Origin: Micromonospora sp. WMMD1082
GTDB taxonomy: Bacteria > Actinomycetota > Actinomycetes > Mycobacteriales > Micromonosporaceae
DNA: 64,000 nt
NCBI RefSeq assembly: GCF_029626175.1
Contig: NZ_JARUBM010000002.1
Coordinates: 620,001 to 684,000 of the forward strand
Direction of reading: 5' to 3'
In this document: positions 35,798-46,789 of the stretch, piece after piece
Numbering within the stretch: position 1 is the first letter of the stretch
Layout of the letters: every line of letters begins with the position of its first letter
Translations under genes and position numbers: made by a program
Notes under the pieces: generated by a model
Told to the model about the DNA's origin: nothing
What the model saw: only the letters and a program-made list of their open reading frames with translations
Database searches by the model: none

Positions 35798-36939
35798 GAC
35801 GCCGCCGGCAGGTCGACGACCGGCGCGGCGGCCAGGGCGGCCCGGTAGTGCCCGACGAGTTCGTCACCGACCGCCGCCCAGCTGCGCCCGTTCACCGCCG
35901 TCCGCGCCGCGAGGCCGTACGCCCGGCGGCGCGGCCCGTCGGCGGCCAGCGCGGCCACCGCCTCGGCGACCACCGCCTCGTCCTCGGGTGGCACCAGGAT
36001 CCCGGTCGTGCCGGAGGTGACCAGGTCGACCGGCCCGCCGCTGGCCGGCGCCACCACCGGCACGCCGCTGGCGAGCGCCTCCTGGATGGTCTGGCCGAAG
36101 GTCTCGTGCGGGCCGGTGTGCACGAACAGGTCGAGACTGGCGTAGAGGCGGGCCAGGGCCTCGCCCTGCTGGACTCCGAGGAAACGCACCCCCGGGAGGT
36201 CCCGTTCGAGCTGCCGACGGGCCGGGCCGTCACCGGCGACGACGACCCGGACGCCGGGCAGTCGGGCGGTGGCGGCGAGCAGGTCGACCCGCTTCTCCGG
36301 GGCGAGCCGCCCGACGTAGCCCACCAGGAGCTCACCGTTGGGCGCCAGCGCCCGGCGCAGGCTCGGGCAGCGCTTGTCGGGGTGGAACCGCTCGGCGTCG
36401 ACGCCCCGGCGCCACAGCCAGACCCGCTGCACCCCGTGCGCGGCGAGATCGGCCGCGGCCCGGGTCGAGGGAGCCAGCGTACGCCGCGCCGAGTTGTGGA
36501 TCTCCCGCAGCCGTCGCCACGCCGCGGCCTCCCCCCAACCGACCCGGTACGCGCGGGCGTACGCGGCGACGTCGGTCTGGTAGACGGCGACGGTGGGCAG
36601 CCCGTGCCGGGCCGCCAGCACGGCCGCCCGGGCGCCGAGGATGAACGGGCTGGCCAGGTGCACCACGTCGGGTGACTGCTCCAGCAGCACGCCGGCCAGC
36701 CGGTTGTTCGTCGGTACGCCGAGCCGGAAGCCCTGGTAGCGCGGCAGCGGCACGCTCGGGATGCGGACCACCGGGTAGGGGTAGCGGTCGGTGTCCCGGC
36801 GCAGCATGCCCGGCGGGGCGGGCGCGATCACCAGCGGCTGGTGCCCGCGGGCGACGAGGTGCTCGGCGGCCCGCACGACCGAGTGTGCGACTCCGTTGAC
36901 GTCCGGCGGGAACGACTCGGTCACGATGGCGATCCGCAT
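35794..36939 (-). CDS. GDP-mannose-type glycosyltransferase, MgtA-like
   Basis: 381-residue GT4 enzyme starting MRIAIVTESFPPDVNGVAHSVVRAAEHLVARGH, the acceptor-side loop seen in MgtA and PimB. The donor domain has VGYVGRLAPEKRVDLL, VVVAGDGPARRQLE and HETFGQTIQEALASGVPVVAPASGG (EX7E). MgtA-type enzymes put the first mannose on glycolipid anchors, so a membrane lipoglycan role is likely. The ATG at 36939 has GAGAGG just before it; the frame upstream has no conserved code. It follows the metallo-hydrolase gene with a 90-base gap. Confidence 0.88.
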   Translation of the reverse strand: MRIAIVTESFPPDVNGVAHSVVRAAEHLVARGHQPLVIAPAPPGMLRRDTDRYPYPVVRIPSVPLPRYQGFRLGVPTNNRLAGVLLEQSPDVVHLASPFILGARAAVLAARHGLPTVAVYQTDVAAYARAYRVGWGEAAAWRRLREIHNSARRTLAPSTRAAADLAAHGVQRVWLWRRGVDAERFHPDKRCPSLRRALAPNGELLVGYVGRLAPEKRVDLLAATARLPGVRVVVAGDGPARRQLERDLPGVRFLGVQQGEALARLYASLDLFVHTGPHETFGQTIQEALASGVPVVAPASGGPVDLVTSGTTGILVPPEDEAVVAEAVAALAADGPRRRAYGLAARTAVNGRSWAAVGDELVGHYRAALAAAPVVDLPAAS

Positions 36940-37029
36940 GCCTCTCACCGTGGGGGTGACAGCGAAGGTCCAGGAGACGTCCGGTTGACCGGCCGGCGAA
37001 CAGTGCGGCACGAACCCGGGCCGGGCGGA

Positions 37030-37776
37030 TCAGATGTCGTAGCTGGCGCCGGGGCGGACCACTTCCATCGGGCCGGCGTACGCGGCGGAGGCCGCAGCCA
37101 CCGTGTGCGCCTCACTGCCCCAGGCGGGGACGAGATGGGTCAACAGCAGCCGCCCGACGTTGGCCTTGGCCGCCGCCTCGCCCGCCTCCCCGCCCGTGAG
37201 GTGCAGATCCGGTGGGTTGTCGACACCGTCGAGGTAGCTGGCCTCGCAGAGGAAGACGTCGGCGTTCTGGGCCAGGCGCAGCAGCGCCTCGCAGGGTGCG
37301 GTGTCCGAGGAGTAGCAGAGGACCCGGCCGGCGTGCTCCATCCGGACGCCGTAGGTCTCCACGGGATGCAGCACCCGGTCGACGGTGACGGTGAACGGGC
37401 CGATCGGGAAGGTGCCGGGTTGCAGGGCGTAGAACTGGTAGACGTCCTCGACCGTGCTGTCCTCCTGCCCGTACGCGGCGGCGAGCCGGTCCGGGGCGCC
37501 GGCCGGGGCGTACACCGGCAACGGCGGGTACGGCCCGTCCGGGGCGTACCGCCGCACCACCACGTAGGTCGCGGCGTCGAGGATGTGATCGCAGTGCAGG
37601 TGGGTCAGGAGGATGGCGTCCGGTGCGTGCAGCCCGGCGTAGCGCTGGAGGGTGGACAGCGAGCCCGAGCCGAAGTCGACCAGGAGCCGGAAGTCCTCGG
37701 CCTCGACCAGATAGGCCGAGCAGGGGGACTCGGGTCCGGGGAAGCTGCCCGCACAGCCCAGGACGGTCAGTCGCAT
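37030..37776 (-). CDS. Metallo-beta-lactamase-fold hydrolase, Rv1339-like (cAMP phosphodiesterase family)
   Basis: 248-residue MBL-fold protein with the metal motif LLTHLHCDHILDA (THxHxDH), a late His in VLHPVETYGVR, Asp in YSSDTA and a final LLLTHLVPAW. This organisation is that of RNase Z-like phosphodiesterases. The neighbourhood matches Rv1339 of M. tuberculosis, which has been shown to be an atypical class II cAMP phosphodiesterase. The protein would then lower cytoplasmic cAMP. Orthology rests on motif and synteny, so the substrate is inferred. Confidence 0.82.
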   Translation of the reverse strand: MRLTVLGCAGSFPGPESPCSAYLVEAEDFRLLVDFGSGSLSTLQRYAGLHAPDAILLTHLHCDHILDAATYVVVRRYAPDGPYPPLPVYAPAGAPDRLAAAYGQEDSTVEDVYQFYALQPGTFPIGPFTVTVDRVLHPVETYGVRMEHAGRVLCYSSDTAPCEALLRLAQNADVFLCEASYLDGVDNPPDLHLTGGEAGEAAAKANVGRLLLTHLVPAWGSEAHTVAAASAAYAGPMEVVRPGASYDI

Positions 37777-37908
37777 CGAGTTGTCTCGCTGTCACGGTAG
37801 GTAGCAGTCGTGCCGGCCGCCGCTCCGGCCATGATCACTACCGACGCGTACGCCACGCTGCGCAGCCTACGCCCGCCTGCACAGGGGCAAGAATGATCTG
37901 CTGGAAGT

Positions 37909-37924
37909 TGTCACCAACGTGACA
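37909..37924. promoter_or_regulatory. Perfect TGTCAC-CAAC-GTGACA palindrome upstream of the cAMP phosphodiesterase-like gene
   Basis: A 16-bp palindrome 133 bases before the start of the metallo-hydrolase, in the 267-base gap that follows cysM. It resembles a regulator site and is loosely CRP-like in size, but the half-site TGTCAC differs from the CRP half-site TGTGA. No gene was seen in the rest of the gap. Confidence 0.4.
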
Positions 37925-38043
37925 CCGCTTTCGCCCGTCCGATCGACGCCGGATCACCGGAGTGGCCGACCAGGACGGACCGACGCGACGAGGGCCACCG
38001 GCAGCACGCCGATGACCCTCGTCGATATCGCTCGCGCCGCAGG

Positions 38044-39409
<1,366 letters not shown>

Positions 39410-39479
39410 TGGTGTCGTACTCCTCGATCGGGTGTGCTCGTGCTCGGTGACGGGAAGGGGCGTAAGGGGGCTGAGGTGC

Positions 39480-39968
39480 TCAGCGACCCGAACACTCGTA
39501 GTCGACCGTCGCCGGGCTCTGCCCGAACATGTAGGACTGCACGGCGTGCGGATCCACCGCCGCGTCGAGGATCCGCACCGGCTCCTCGGTCACCACCCCG
39601 TCGGAGATCCGGAAGGAGCGGATCTCCTCCGTGTCGGGCTCCCGGGTGGAGACGAGCAGGTAGTGCGCGCCGGGCTCGCCGGCGAAGGAGATGTCCGTCC
39701 GCGACGGGTAGGCCTCGGTGGCGGTGTGCGAGTGGTAGATGACGACGGGCTCCTCGTCCCGGTCGTCCATCTCCCGCCACACCCGCAGCTGCTCCATCGA
39801 GTCGAACTCGTAGAAGGTCATCGAGCGGGCGGCGTTCTCCATCGGGATGTGCCGGGTCGGCGCGTCGCTGCCGACGGGGCCGGCGACCACACCACAGGCC
39901 TCGTCGGGGTGATCCCGACGGGCGTGGGCGACGATCGCGTCAACGATCGACCGGTCGATGCTCAGCAC
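39480..39968 (-). CDS. mec: JAMM/MPN+ metalloprotease Mec
   Basis: Zinc peptidase that releases cysteine from the CysO-cysteine adduct. The 162-residue protein has the full JAMM set: Glu24, His79 and His81 in YHSHT, Ser89 and Asp92 in PSRTD (H-x-H-x7-S-x2-D). It lies between the DUF2017 gene and cysO, as in mycobacteria. Related JAMM enzymes in other sulfur-carrier pathways trim extra residues from the carrier C-terminus, which is relevant to the extended CysO here. The 70-base gap to cysO shows no other gene. Confidence 0.93.
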   Translation of the reverse strand: MLSIDRSIVDAIVAHARRDHPDEACGVVAGPVGSDAPTRHIPMENAARSMTFYEFDSMEQLRVWREMDDRDEEPVVIYHSHTATEAYPSRTDISFAGEPGAHYLLVSTREPDTEEIRSFRISDGVVTEEPVRILDAAVDPHAVQSYMFGQSPATVDYECSGR

Positions 39969-40022
39969 GCCGCCAAGCCTAGCGCCCGGCGGCGGCCGAC
40001 CGCGAGGCGGCGCCGGTCACAG

Positions 40023-40523
40023 TCAGTCGATCAGGGCGTTGAGCAGGGATTCCTGGAGATAGCCGAGATAGGCGTAGACCGAAAGCTGGAACACCCGGCT
40101 GGAGGTCGGGTCCTCGGCGACCGCGTCGTCGAGCTCCTCGCCCAGGTCCGTCCCGTCCTTGATCTCCAACCGGACGCCCATCGCCAGCCGGGCGTCGTTG
40201 AGCGCCCGCAGCCACGCCTCGGCCGCCTCGGCGTCCAGGCGTACCTCCCCGCCGCTGTCGCCGGGCAGCGCGGCCAGGACCGCACCGGCCTGGTCGATCT
40301 TCGCGGTCTTCAGGTCGCCCTCGGTGTACCTGCGAAACTCCGCGGTGCCCGCCACGTCGTCCGGATAGACCTCGGGGAAGAGCCGGCACACGACCGGGTC
40401 GGAGTGGTCGAAACCGTCGGTGAGCAGGCCGACCACCTCGGAGGCGACCTTTCGGAGCACGCGCACCTCGTCCACGGCGAAGGTGGCGACATACCGGTCA
40501 CCCCGGCGGCGGAACATGCTCAC
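40023..40523 (-). CDS. DUF2017 family protein (Rv1332-like)
   Basis: 166-residue cytoplasmic protein. The N-terminal MFRRRGDRYVATFAVDEVRVLRKVASEVVGLL and the acidic middle (EVYPDDVAGTAEFRRYTEGDL) are typical of DUF2017, a family almost always found next to clpS in actinobacteria. Function is unknown; a link with ClpS-mediated proteolysis is only suggested by linkage. The GTG at 40523 lies 12 bases past the end of the tandem 47-bp repeats that separate it from clpS, so it relies on sequence next to the repeat for translation. Confidence 0.85.
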   Translation of the reverse strand: MSMFRRRGDRYVATFAVDEVRVLRKVASEVVGLLTDGFDHSDPVVCRLFPEVYPDDVAGTAEFRRYTEGDLKTAKIDQAGAVLAALPGDSGGEVRLDAEAAEAWLRALNDARLAMGVRLEIKDGTDLGEELDDAVAEDPTSSRVFQLSVYAYLGYLQESLLNALID

Positions 40524-40535
40524 GGTGCCATCCCT

Positions 40536-40641
40536 GTTCGCGACTGCGGGGCTCGCAAACCCGGCTCACTCCTCGCGCTCACGGTGCCATCCCTGTTCGC
40601 GACTGCGGGGCTCGCAAACCCGGCTCACTCCTCGCGCTCAC
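40536..40641 (-). repeat. 47-bp dispersed intra-operon repeat, two tandem copies (B, C)
   Basis: Two identical 47-bp units, 40536-40582 and 40595-40641, with a 59-bp period and a 12-base linker (AGGGATGGCACC when read on the minus strand). They are oriented with the minus-strand operon. Their sequence matches copy A at 29554-29600 except for a couple of positions. The TGA stop of clpS (40638-40640) is inside copy C. Confidence 0.95.
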
Positions 40642-40928
40642 GACCGGTCCACCGTCGCCCAGAGGCCGTACGCGTGCAGCTGCGAGGCGTCGTGCTCCAT
40701 GCGCTCCCGGGCCCCGCTGGAGACCACCGCCTTGCCCTTGTGGTGCACGTCCAGCATGAGCTGCTCCGCCTTCTCCCGGCTGTACCCGAAGAGCTTCTGG
40801 AACACCCAGGTCACGTAGGTCATCAGGTTGACCGGGTCGTCCCACACGATCGTCACCCACGGCCGGTCGGGAGCCGGCACCTCATCGGTGTCCGGGGTCT
40901 CGACCGGTGCAACCTGCGGAGCCGCCAT
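40638..40928 (-). CDS. clpS: ATP-dependent Clp protease adaptor ClpS
   Basis: Adaptor that delivers N-degron substrates to ClpC/ClpA unfoldase with ClpP. The 96-residue protein has the core [27 protein letters not shown] and [17 protein letters not shown], with Asp-Asp-Pro-Val-Asn at the substrate pocket. The end is short (LWATVDRS) because the stop codon comes from the dispersed repeat. The ATG at 40928 has GGGGGG just before it. A second ATG at 40937 is possible. First gene of the clpS-to-rdgB block. Confidence 0.93.
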   Translation of the reverse strand: MAAPQVAPVETPDTDEVPAPDRPWVTIVWDDPVNLMTYVTWVFQKLFGYSREKAEQLMLDVHHKGKAVVSSGARERMEHDASQLHAYGLWATVDRS

Positions 40929-41085
40929 GCCCCCCATCGTGCCACCGGATCCGCGGAACCGAGGAACCGGAACGCCGGACCGGCCCGGATCGCCACCGAC
41001 GGCCGCACCGTCACCACGGCGGGTCGTCCGCCGGGCGTGCGGGGACGCCCCGCCGGCATGGCCGGCAGGGTGGACGGAGCAACCG

Positions 41086-42603
41086 TCAGGCGCGCAGGGT
41101 GCCGCGGTCGGCAGCATCGGACAGCACCGTGCGCAGCGATAGGCGGACCGCCTCGAACCTGCGAGCCACCTCCCGCGACAACTCCAGTTCGATCTCCCGT
41201 AGCGCCCGCTGCGCCCAGGCCCGCGCGGCGCTCGGGTCGTTGTTGCCGGGAGTACGCCAGTGCTGCCAGCAGCCGCCGGCCAGCGCCACGGCCACCGGCG
41301 GGAGCACCGCCATGCGGGGCGGCGTGGGATAGACCGACAGCATGTCGATCGCCTCGGCACCGGCCAGCGACGTCACGCCCGCCTCACTGGTGACGAGGAG
41401 TGCCCGCTCCAGCTTCTGCCCGGTGGCGTCGTCGACCAGGCCCCAGCGGACCGCCTTGTCGATGCGCCGGCGGACTCCCTCGGGCAACGGCGTACCGAAG
41501 AGTCGGCCGGCGATGCCGTCGACGAGTTCGCGGGCGTCGTGGTCGCACTGCGCGGTGGCCAGCAACGACAGCGCCGCCATCTCGCGGTCGAGCAGCGGGG
41601 GCAGGCCGGCACAGCCGACGCCGAAGACGATCTCCTGCACCACCCGCATGTGCATGTTGGCCAGTTCCAGCGCGAGGTGCTGGCGGATGCGCCGAGCGGC
41701 GGTGCGCGCCTGCCGGTCCAGTTGCTCGGACCACTCGCCCGGCTCGGCCAGCACCGGCACCCGGCCGTGCGTGCCCGGCAACTCCGGTGGCTCGAGGCTG
41801 GCCCGACGCAGCCCTTCGTGGGACGCCCAGCCCACCAGCGCTCGCTTCAGGTCGGCCTCGCCGCCGGAGCCCAGCGGGAACCAGCGGGCCTCGGCCAGTT
41901 CGGGCACGGCGGCGAGCAGCGCGGCCCGGTGTGCCGCGACGGTGACCGCGACCGGGTCCACCGCCGAGCCTCCGGGCTCCCCCGTACCCTGCGCCGCCGC
42001 CGTGCCCTCACCCGCCGCCCAACCGTCGGCGCCCGGCGTGACCGCGAAGAAGACCTGGACCGGAGTCCCGGCGATCTCGGACAGCAGGTTCAGCTCGGCG
42101 GAGCTGAAGGACTGGTCCGCCGCGATCACGAACAGGAGTGCGCCGGCCCGACCCACCGCGTCGCGCAGGAGGCCGGAGCCGGCCGACCCCAACGTGGCGA
42201 TGTCCGGCGTGTCGACCAGGGCGAAGTGTCTCAACAAGGGCTGGGGCAGGCGCAGCTCGACCCGGCGCGGCGGCCTGGCCAGTGCCGGTCCCGCGGTCGG
42301 CAGGTCCGGCCGGTACGAGTGGGGCGTCCGGTAGCCGGGCACGTAGGCGGCCCGGGCCGGTTCCGCGGCGTCGCTGACCAGCAGCCAACTACCCGCCGGC
42401 ACGGCGAGCATCGCGGCGTCGAGGTCGAGCAGCGCGGCGAGCACACTGGCCCGCCCGGCATCGGCGGGACCTGCGGCGACGACCGCGAGTGGCTCGCCCG
42501 CACCGGTGCTCGAAACGCCGAGTCGCTCCGGAAAGGGGCCGTGACCAGGCGGCCCGGCCGCGTCGTCGGGCGTGCCGAGATCGTGGAGAGGGCCCGGCTT
42601 CAT
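41086..42603 (-). CDS. Dynamin/GTPase-like protein with altered P-loop
   Basis: 505 residues with no signal peptide or clear membrane helix. A Rossmann-like start, [23 protein letters not shown], stands where GTPases have GxxxxGK(S/T). Here the Lys is Arg51 and the next residue is Ala52. [13 protein letters not shown] (128-138) fits the G3 DxxG position, and [14 protein letters not shown] with [10 protein letters not shown] looks like the later G4 region. The C-terminal half is helical, like dynamin-like stalks. The protein probably descends from a dynamin-type GTPase with weak or no nucleotide hydrolysis. ATG 42603 is chosen; the frame extends further upstream without conserved features. Confidence 0.6.
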   Translation of the reverse strand: MKPGPLHDLGTPDDAAGPPGHGPFPERLGVSSTGAGEPLAVVAAGPADAGRASVLAALLDLDAAMLAVPAGSWLLVSDAAEPARAAYVPGYRTPHSYRPDLPTAGPALARPPRRVELRLPQPLLRHFALVDTPDIATLGSAGSGLLRDAVGRAGALLFVIAADQSFSSAELNLLSEIAGTPVQVFFAVTPGADGWAAGEGTAAAQGTGEPGGSAVDPVAVTVAAHRAALLAAVPELAEARWFPLGSGGEADLKRALVGWASHEGLRRASLEPPELPGTHGRVPVLAEPGEWSEQLDRQARTAARRIRQHLALELANMHMRVVQEIVFGVGCAGLPPLLDREMAALSLLATAQCDHDARELVDGIAGRLFGTPLPEGVRRRIDKAVRWGLVDDATGQKLERALLVTSEAGVTSLAGAEAIDMLSVYPTPPRMAVLPPVAVALAGGCWQHWRTPGNNDPSAARAWAQRALREIELELSREVARRFEAVRLSLRTVLSDAADRGTLRA

Positions 42604-42802
42604 CAGGCGGCGGCCTCCGAGGCAAGGCGGCCGGCGTAGGTGGCCGCGGTGAACTCCGGTGACGACACCCGGATTCCGGAAGACTAAAGCTGCCGGCACC
42701 GGGAACGAGGCAACCCCGATACTCACGGGTAACTCTGCGACTACTCAACTTCACCGTCGCGGGCTACCGGCCGGGCGGCAGTTCCGTCGATATGCTGCGC
42801 GA

Positions 42803-45481
42803 ATGAGTCGCTGGAGCTTCGTGGGCCGGGCTGAGCAACTTGACCGTCTCCGGCTGGCGGTGACCGGCACCGAGGGGCGGGGCATCCTGTTCACCGGCAG
42901 TGCGGGCATCGGCAAGAGCCGACTGCTGCACGAGGGTGTCGACGCGCTCCCCGGCGAGGAGTACGCGGTCTGGCGGATCGCGGCCAGCGCCACCACCGCC
43001 GCGATGGCCTTCGGCGGTCTGGTCCAGGTGCTTCCCGTCGAGCAGCCGCAGGGCCTGTCCCCGGCGGGCATCCTGCGGTGGGCCGTCGACGTGTTGCAGC
43101 AGCAGGCCGCGGGCCGGCGGATCGTGCTCGCGGTCGACGACGCGCATCTGCTCGATCCGCCGTCGGCCGCGCTGGTGCACCTGGTGGCCCGGGTAGAGAA
43201 CGCCTGCGTGGTCGGCACGCTGCGCGACGGGGAGCAGATCCCACTGCCGATCCGCGCACTGTGGACGGACGGCCTGGTCGAGCGCGCCGAGCTGGGACCG
43301 ATGACACCGGCCGAGACCGCCGGCCTGCTCACCGCCATCGTCGGCGGCCAGGTGGACAGCGGCTCCACGGACCGGCTGGGTGGGCTCAGCGCCGGCAACC
43401 CACTGCTGCTGCGCGAGCTGGTGCACGCCGCCAACAACAGCGGCGAACTCATCGAGAAGTACGGCGTCTGGACCTGGACCGGGCGGCTGGAGCTGGCCCC
43501 CAGCCTGACCGAGCTGATCGACATCCGGATCGGCCAGCTCACACCTGGGGTGCGGACGGTGGTCGAGCTGGTCGCGTTCGGCGAGCCGCTCGGTCTGCGG
43601 CTGCTCCACCAGGCCGTGGAGCAGCACGACGTGGAGTACGCCGAGGAACGCGGGCTGATCACGATGGTGGAGTCCGACCGGCGGCTCGACGTCCGGCTGG
43701 CCCACCCGCTCTACGGCGAGGTGGTACGCCGGCAGTGCCCCGTCAGCCGTACCCGCCGGTTGCAGGCGCACCTCGCCGACCTGTTGGAGCAGGTCGGCAA
43801 GCGACGGCGGGAGGATCTGCTGCGGGTGGCGAGGTGGCGATTGGCCTCCGGCACCGCTCAGGACCCGGCGATGCTGATCGCGGCGGCCGGTGAGGCGTTC
43901 GCGCGCTACGACGTACCGCTGGCGACCCGGCTCGCCCGCGCGGCGCTCGACGCCGGCGGCGGCTTCGACGCGGCCGAGTTGCTGGCGACCATCCTGATGT
44001 TCGCCGACCGGCCGGCCGAGGCGCTCGGTGTGCTCGATGCCGTCGCCACCGACGCCGGCCAGGAGGAGCGGCTCAGCCGGTGGCTGACCGTGCGTGGCAT
44101 GGTGAGCTACTGGGGGCTGAGCCAGGCGTCCACGGTGGAGGAGATCGCCACCCGGGGCGCCAAGCTGAGCGACTCCGCCGCCCAGGCCCGGGTCCGCGCC
44201 TTCGAGGCCATCATGCGCCTGCACCGGCTGGACGCGCCGACCGCGCTCCGGCTCGCGCAGGGCGTGCTCGACCGGCCGGCGGCCAGCGTCGCCGCCCGCG
44301 AACTCGCCCGCTGCGCCATCGCCCACCTCCAGGCGGTGCAGGGGCAACTGAACCGCAGCTCCGCGGCCGTGGACCTGGTGCAGGCGAAGGCGGCCAGCTG
44401 GCGGGCGGACATGCCGTACCTGCAACTGGCCGTGGAGCTGGCCCGCGGCACCCGACTGGCCCTCTCCGGCGATCTGGCCGGCATCGACACGCTGGTCGCC
44501 GACGAGTTCGCCGACCTCGCCGACGCGGGCGACTTCCGCCTCGGCACGGGCTACCTGGCGATCCTGCGGGCGTACGCGGCGCGGCTGCGCGGGCGCAGCG
44601 ACGTCGCGCTGCAGGCCGCGCTCAGCGCCTGCGCGGTCCTGGCGACCAGCCGGGTCTATGCCGGGCTGGCCCAGTCGGAACGGGCGCAGGCCGCCGCGCT
44701 GCGCGGCGACGCCCGGCAGGCGACCGCGGCGATGGCCGAAGCCGATCGCCTCCACTCGCCGAGCATGGGGGTGCTGTACCCGTGGCTGGAGCAGGCCCGG
44801 GTGGCGGTGCTCGCCGCCGACGGCGACCTGCCCGGGGCCGTGGCCCACCTGCACGGCCTGGTGGAGCGGCTGCGCGCCGACGGCTTCGCCGGGCACGAGG
44901 CGCTGGCCCTGCACGACCTGGTGCGGCTGGGTCAGGCCGCGGCGCCCACCGGGCCGAGGTGCTCCGACGGCAGCCGCCGCTCGGTCGCGCAACGGCTGAC
45001 CGAACTGTCGGAACAGGTCGACGGGGAGCTGCCGCCGCTGATGGCGCGGCATGCCCGGGCGGCGGCCGACGGCCTGCCGGAGGAACTGCTCAACGCCGCC
45101 GGTGGCTTCGCGGAGCGGGGTCTCGCCCTCCTGGCCGCCGAGGCCGCCGCCGGCGCGGTGCATCTGCTGCGGCAGCGGCGCTCGCCCGAGGTGGCCCACG
45201 CGCGGGAGCGGCTCGCCGCACTGCTCGGTTACTGTGACATCGTGCACACCCCGGCACTGCTGGCGGCCGCCCCGACGTTGACCGACCGGGAGTGGCAGGT
45301 GGCCCGGCTCGCCGCGGACGGCGGGACCAGCCGCGCCATCGCCGAGCAGCTGTTTCTCTCCGCCCGCACGGTGGAGAACCACCTGCAGCGCGTCTACAGC
45401 AAGCTCGGCGTGACCAGCCGGGCGGAGCTGAAGGCGGCGCTGCGCACGATCCCTGGCCATGACGGCACGGCGACGGCCTGA
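42803..45481 (+). CDS. LuxR-family regulator of the LAL type
   Basis: 892-residue ATPase-linked transcription factor. The N-terminal AAA-like module has Walker A TGSAGIGKSR (31-40) and Walker B IVLAVDDAHLLD. A long TPR-like helical middle follows, and the LuxR helix-turn-helix is at the extreme C-terminus (LTDREWQVARLAADGGTSRAIAEQLFLSARTVENHLQRVYSKL in pattern). LAL proteins usually sense a small molecule and activate nearby genes. The likely targets here are uncertain; pncB follows after 16 bases on the same strand and might be co-transcribed. ATG 42803 starts MSRWSFVGR, the conserved beginning. Confidence 0.9.
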   Translation: MSRWSFVGRAEQLDRLRLAVTGTEGRGILFTGSAGIGKSRLLHEGVDALPGEEYAVWRIAASATTAAMAFGGLVQVLPVEQPQGLSPAGILRWAVDVLQQQAAGRRIVLAVDDAHLLDPPSAALVHLVARVENACVVGTLRDGEQIPLPIRALWTDGLVERAELGPMTPAETAGLLTAIVGGQVDSGSTDRLGGLSAGNPLLLRELVHAANNSGELIEKYGVWTWTGRLELAPSLTELIDIRIGQLTPGVRTVVELVAFGEPLGLRLLHQAVEQHDVEYAEERGLITMVESDRRLDVRLAHPLYGEVVRRQCPVSRTRRLQAHLADLLEQVGKRRREDLLRVARWRLASGTAQDPAMLIAAAGEAFARYDVPLATRLARAALDAGGGFDAAELLATILMFADRPAEALGVLDAVATDAGQEERLSRWLTVRGMVSYWGLSQASTVEEIATRGAKLSDSAAQARVRAFEAIMRLHRLDAPTALRLAQGVLDRPAASVAARELARCAIAHLQAVQGQLNRSSAAVDLVQAKAASWRADMPYLQLAVELARGTRLALSGDLAGIDTLVADEFADLADAGDFRLGTGYLAILRAYAARLRGRSDVALQAALSACAVLATSRVYAGLAQSERAQAAALRGDARQATAAMAEADRLHSPSMGVLYPWLEQARVAVLAADGDLPGAVAHLHGLVERLRADGFAGHEALALHDLVRLGQAAAPTGPRCSDGSRRSVAQRLTELSEQVDGELPPLMARHARAAADGLPEELLNAAGGFAERGLALLAAEAAAGAVHLLRQRRSPEVAHARERLAALLGYCDIVHTPALLAAAPTLTDREWQVARLAADGGTSRAIAEQLFLSARTVENHLQRVYSKLGVTSRAELKAALRTIPGHDGTATA

Positions 45482-45497
45482 ACCCTAGGCTGAGGGT

Positions 45498-46784
45498 GTG
45501 CACACCCTTCGTCCCGCGCTGCTGACCGATCACTACGAGCTGACCATGGTCAGTGCCGCACTGCGGGACGGCACCGCGCACCGGCGCTGCGTGTTCGAGG
45601 TGTTCAGCCGCCGGCTGCCCGCCGGCCGCCGGTACGGCGTGGTCGCCGGCACCGCCCGGCTGGTCGACCTGATCCGCGAGTTCCGCTTCGATCAGGCCGA
45701 CATCGACTTCCTGCGCCGCACCGGCGTGGTCGACGAGCAGGGCGCCGACTGGCTGTCCGGCTACCGGTTCACCGGCGACGTCGACGGGTACGCCGAGGGC
45801 GAACTCTTCTTCCCCGGTTCGCCGATCCTGACCGTCTCCGGCAGCTTCGCCGAGTGCGTGGTGCTGGAGACGCTGGTGCTGTCGGTGCTCAACCACGACT
45901 GCGCGGTGGCCGCCGCCGCGGCCCGGATGGTCACCGCCGCCCGGGGCCGGGCGCTGATCGAGATGGGGGCGCGGCGGGCCCACGAGGAGGCGGCGGTCGC
46001 GGCGGCCCGGGCGGCGTACCTGGCCGGGTTCCGGTTCACCTCCAACCTGGCCGCCGGCCAGCGGTACGGCATACCCACCGCCGGCACCGCCGCGCACGCC
46101 TTCACCCTCCTGCACGACGACGAGCGGGCCGCGTTCGCCTCGCAGGTCGCCACGCTGGGCAGGGAGACGACGCTGCTGGTGGACACGTACGACATCAGCC
46201 AGGGCATCCGGACGGCGATCGAGGTGGCCGGGCCGGAGCTGCGGGCGATCCGGATCGACTCCGGCGACCTGGCCGTGATCGCCCAGCAGTCCCGGGAGCT
46301 GCTGGACTCGCTCGGCGCCACCGAAACCAAGATCATCGTTTCGGGTGACCTCGACGAGTACGCCATCGCGGCGCTGGCCGCCGAGCCGGTGGACATGTAC
46401 GGCGCCGGCACCGCCGTGGTGACCGGCTCCGGCGCGCCGACCGCCGGCCTGGTCTACAAGCTGGTCGAGGTCGAGGGGCGCCCGGTGGTCAAGCGGTCCG
46501 AGCAGAAGGCCACCATCGGCGGCCGCAAGGTCGCCGTCCGGCGGCACAAGCCGACCGGCACCGCCATCGAGGAGATCGTCGTCCCGCAGGGCGTGCCGGA
46601 CCGCCGCCCCAACGACCGGCTGCTGCAACGGTCGTACGTCGTCGACGGCGAGTCGATGGAGCTGCCGAAGCTGGACGAGTCGCGGGAGCACCTGCGGCAG
46701 TGCCTGATCTCGATCCCGTGGGAGGGTCTCAAGCTCTCCGCGGGCGACCCGGCCATCCCGGTCACCGTGGTACCCGCCGAGTGA
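45498..46784 (+). CDS. pncB: Nicotinate phosphoribosyltransferase
   Basis: Makes nicotinate mononucleotide from nicotinate and PRPP in the NAD salvage (Preiss-Handler) route. The 428-residue protein begins HTLRPALLTDHYELTM. It has VFEVFSRRLPAGRRYGV, FTSNLAAGQRYGIPTAGTAAHAF with the catalytic-loop His, and RIDSGDLA plus KIIVSGDLDEY for phosphate binding. The GTG start follows GAGGGT. It lies 5 bases before pncA, and its place next to the clpS block matches Rv1330c. Confidence 0.95.
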   Translation: MHTLRPALLTDHYELTMVSAALRDGTAHRRCVFEVFSRRLPAGRRYGVVAGTARLVDLIREFRFDQADIDFLRRTGVVDEQGADWLSGYRFTGDVDGYAEGELFFPGSPILTVSGSFAECVVLETLVLSVLNHDCAVAAAAARMVTAARGRALIEMGARRAHEEAAVAAARAAYLAGFRFTSNLAAGQRYGIPTAGTAAHAFTLLHDDERAAFASQVATLGRETTLLVDTYDISQGIRTAIEVAGPELRAIRIDSGDLAVIAQQSRELLDSLGATETKIIVSGDLDEYAIAALAAEPVDMYGAGTAVVTGSGAPTAGLVYKLVEVEGRPVVKRSEQKATIGGRKVAVRRHKPTGTAIEEIVVPQGVPDRRPNDRLLQRSYVVDGESMELPKLDESREHLRQCLISIPWEGLKLSAGDPAIPVTVVPAE

Positions 46785-46789
46785 GGGGA

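Noticed and set aside
37777..38043. Missing murI or rhomboid remnant in the gap after cysM
   Set aside because: All frames are short and without the expected motifs; only a palindrome was found.
41060..41085. GCCGGC/GCCGGC foldback before the dynamin-like gene end
   Set aside because: The stem is short and such GC palindromes occur by chance in this DNA; too weak to call a terminator.
42659..42802. Longer N-terminus for the LAL regulator
   Set aside because: The extra 48 codons have no family similarity, and the conserved protein starts at MSRWSFVGR (42803).
42764..45460. 898-codon minus-strand frame opposite the LAL regulator
   Set aside because: Gln/Arg/Gly-rich with no motif. The plus strand has Walker A, Walker B and LuxR helix-turn-helix in order.
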